A program made the position numbers and the translations under genes. The notes under the pieces are model-generated. The model saw only the letters and a program-made list of their open reading frames with translations. It did not search any database and was not told the DNA's origin. A stretch of 64,000 nt of DNA from Chersky-840 sp963794615 (lineage in GTDB: Bacteria > Actinomycetota > Acidimicrobiia > Acidimicrobiales > UBA8190): the NCBI GenBank assembly GCA_963794615.1, contig CAWCEP010000010.1, positions 62,001-126,000 on the forward strand, written 5' to 3'. How positions within the stretch are numbered: the stretch's first letter is position 1; every line of letters starts with the position of its first letter. Positions 62,714 to 64,000 of this stretch are shown here, piece by piece.

Positions 62714-63574
62714 ATGCTGACGCGTCGTTTGGGACGGACCGGGCACCACTCGTCGGTGGCGGTGCTGGGTGGCGCCGCCTTCTGGGGCACCGATCCCGAC
62801 ATGACGGCGTCCACCTTCGACGCCGCGTTGGCGGCGGGCGTCAATCATCTCGACGTGGCCCCCCGCTACGGCCGGGCCCAGGAGCTGCTCGGCCCCGTCC
62901 TCGCCCCGGTCCGGGACCGGCTCTTCGTGGCGTGCAAGACGATGCGCCACGACCCGGCCGGGGTGCGGGCCCAACTCGAGGAGTCGCTCACGCTGTTGCG
63001 CTGCGACTCGTTCGACCTCTATCAGATGCACGCCGTCACCGACCTCGACGAGCTCGACGCCCGGGGGCGCGCCGTGGCCGCCATCATCGCGGCGCGCGAC
63101 GAAGGCCTGTGCCGGTTCGTGGGGATCACCGGCCACAACCTCACCACCCCGGCGACGCAGCTCGAGGCGCTCCGGCGCTACGACCTCGACACGGTCATGT
63201 TCCCCGTGAACCCGCGCCTGTGGGCGGATCCCGCCTACCGCCACGACGCCGAGGCGTTGCTGGCCGAGGCCATGGCGCGCGACGTCGGCGTGATGGCCAT
63301 CAAGGCCGTGGCGGCGCGACCGTGGGGGGACCGGCCCCACAGCACCGGGACGTGGTACGAGGCCTACACCGGCGCCGAAGAGATCGAGCGCGGCGTGCGT
63401 TTCGTGTTGAGCGTCGCCGGTGTGACCGCCCTGTGCACACCGAGCGACCCGGCCCTGACCCTCGCCACCGTCGAGGCGGCGGGCCGTTTCGAGCCCATGG
63501 GCGACGACGAGCAGCTCACCGCCATGCGGGCCACGGCGGCTGAGGACCATATCTTCCCCATGCCGACGGGATGA
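62714..63574 (+). CDS. Aldo/keto reductase
   Basis: 286 residues from ATG 62714 (CAGGAG ribosome site). TIM-barrel AKR features: RRLGRTGHHSSVAVLGGAAFWG, GVNHLDVAPRYGRAQELLGPVL (Asp and Tyr of the tetrad), LFVACKTMRHDP (Lys), FDLYQMHAVTDLDEL (His in QMH), FVGITGHN, and the NADPH region GVMAIKAVAARPWGD. The end lacks the ferredoxin-like Cys cluster that some relatives of this group have. Substrate unknown. It follows the SpoIID gene by 31 bases on the same strand, perhaps co-transcribed. Confidence 0.87.
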   Translation: MLTRRLGRTGHHSSVAVLGGAAFWGTDPDMTASTFDAALAAGVNHLDVAPRYGRAQELLGPVLAPVRDRLFVACKTMRHDPAGVRAQLEESLTLLRCDSFDLYQMHAVTDLDELDARGRAVAAIIAARDEGLCRFVGITGHNLTTPATQLEALRRYDLDTVMFPVNPRLWADPAYRHDAEALLAEAMARDVGVMAIKAVAARPWGDRPHSTGTWYEAYTGAEEIERGVRFVLSVAGVTALCTPSDPALTLATVEAAGRFEPMGDDEQLTAMRATAAEDHIFPMPTG

Positions 63575-63601
63575 TTTTTTTGCCGACGGGACGGCGGCCG
63601 G

Positions 63602-64000
63602 TCAGGGCGCGGTGGAACCGGGGTCGAGCCACACGCCCACCACCGAGGACATGAACTCGGGTTGGGGGCGGAACCCGAGCGACGCGTAGAAGCCCTGGGC
63701 GTCGGTGGTCTGCAGGCCGACGTGCTGGCCCGGGACCTGCGCCAGGAGGGCGCGCACCATCGAGGTGGCGATGCCCCGGCGCCGGTAGCCCGACGCCGTC
63801 CACACGTCGAGCAGATAGGCGTTGCACACCCCGTCCGACAGCAGCCGGGCCATGCCCACGACCCGGCCGGTGCCGCCGCCGCCGTCGTCGTCGTCGTCCC
63901 GGGCCAAGACCACGTAGCGGGACTGCTCGAAGGAGCGGCGCAGGGCTTCGGCCGTGCGCCCGTTGTCGAAATCGTCGGCGGCGAGGTCGGCCTTGGCCCG
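63602..64000 (-). CDS. GNAT-family N-acetyltransferase, N-terminus outside the window
   Basis: At least 132 residues. The reading frame enters from the right edge (reads RAKADLAADDFDNGRTAEAL first) and ends at TGA 63602-63604. The acetyl-CoA site is clear: LDVWTASGYRRRGIATSMVRALLAQV (motif A, with R/QxxGxG/A as RRRGIA), and the final strand-helix VGLQTTDAQGFYASLGFRP is the usual GNAT end. A run of Asp and Gly (RDDDDDGGGGTGR) interrupts strand 2-3. Substrate not predictable. Confidence 0.88.
   Translation of the reverse strand, partial: RAKADLAADDFDNGRTAEALRRSFEQSRYVVLARDDDDDGGGGTGRVVGMARLLSDGVCNAYLLDVWTASGYRRRGIATSMVRALLAQVPGQHVGLQTTDAQGFYASLGFRPQPEFMSSVVGVWLDPGSTAP

Overview
The window is high-GC DNA from an actinomycete-type bacterium, most likely of the class Acidimicrobiia or a close relative. 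This rests on recognisable gene families, not on a database search. The strongest marker is the order mec - cysO - cysM - (encapsulin pair) - murI - Rv1339-like phosphodiesterase - rph - rdgB, which follows the Mycobacterium tuberculosis Rv1334-Rv1341 order. Other pointers are tmRNA next to smpB, TIGR03086 and DUF1707 proteins, a FadE34-like two-domain acyl-CoA dehydrogenase, and secreted proteins ending in GGYWLV.SDGGVFAFG repeats.

Layout. (1) 1-18.3 kb is accessory: small unknown proteins, lipoproteins, a cold-shock/zinc-ribbon/LRR protein, remnants of IS30 and IS110 transposases, a secreted glycine-rich protein with six DNA-identical 129-bp repeats, a nitronate monooxygenase, an SDR, an HNH endonuclease, and an intact mobile unit in which a tyrosine-recombinase-like gene is coupled to a DDE transposase. 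It stops at the 3' end of ssrA. (2) 18.4-26.0 kb is core: tmRNA, SmpB, the Mec/CysO/CysM sulfur-carrier route to cysteine, an encapsulin with its ferritin-like cargo, glutamate racemase, a beta-lactamase-fold phosphodiesterase, RNase PH and the XTP/dITP pyrophosphatase. (3) 26.0-34.3 kb is an acyl-CoA catabolic island (enoyl-CoA hydratase, two MaoC-type hydratases, DoxX, two-domain acyl-CoA dehydrogenase, ChsB1-like SDR, DUF35 protein, second SDR). It carries an unusual density of apparent single-base insertions. (4) 34.4-37.4 kb holds DUF1697, TIGR03086, ABC-F and tRNA-Leu(UAG). (5) 37.4-59.2 kb is a cell-surface polysaccharide region: ClpP, a Wzm/Wzt-type exporter, six glycosyltransferase genes, three methyltransferase-type genes plus one methyltransferase-like gene, and two large secreted propeller proteins. 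(6) 59.2-64 kb has a PadR regulator with a membrane partner, a divergent SpoIID-domain propeller protein, an aldo/keto reductase and a partial GNAT acetyltransferase.

How the genes fit together. In the surface region the transporter, the glycosyltransferases (GT2 and GT4) and the FkbM and class I methyltransferases look like one assembly and export pathway for a decorated glycan. The region seems to contain two related copies of a set (propeller protein, GT4, coiled-coil methyltransferase-like protein). Four secreted proteins with unrelated N-terminal domains all end in exactly six copies of the same ~43-residue repeat. I read this as a shared six-bladed propeller module, and it is the most interesting candidate here for an undescribed surface system.

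Caution. About ten genes read correctly only if one or more extra bases are removed. Every one fits +1 insertions, which suggests sequence error more than gene decay. These genes are entered as CDS and the break is described in each entry.
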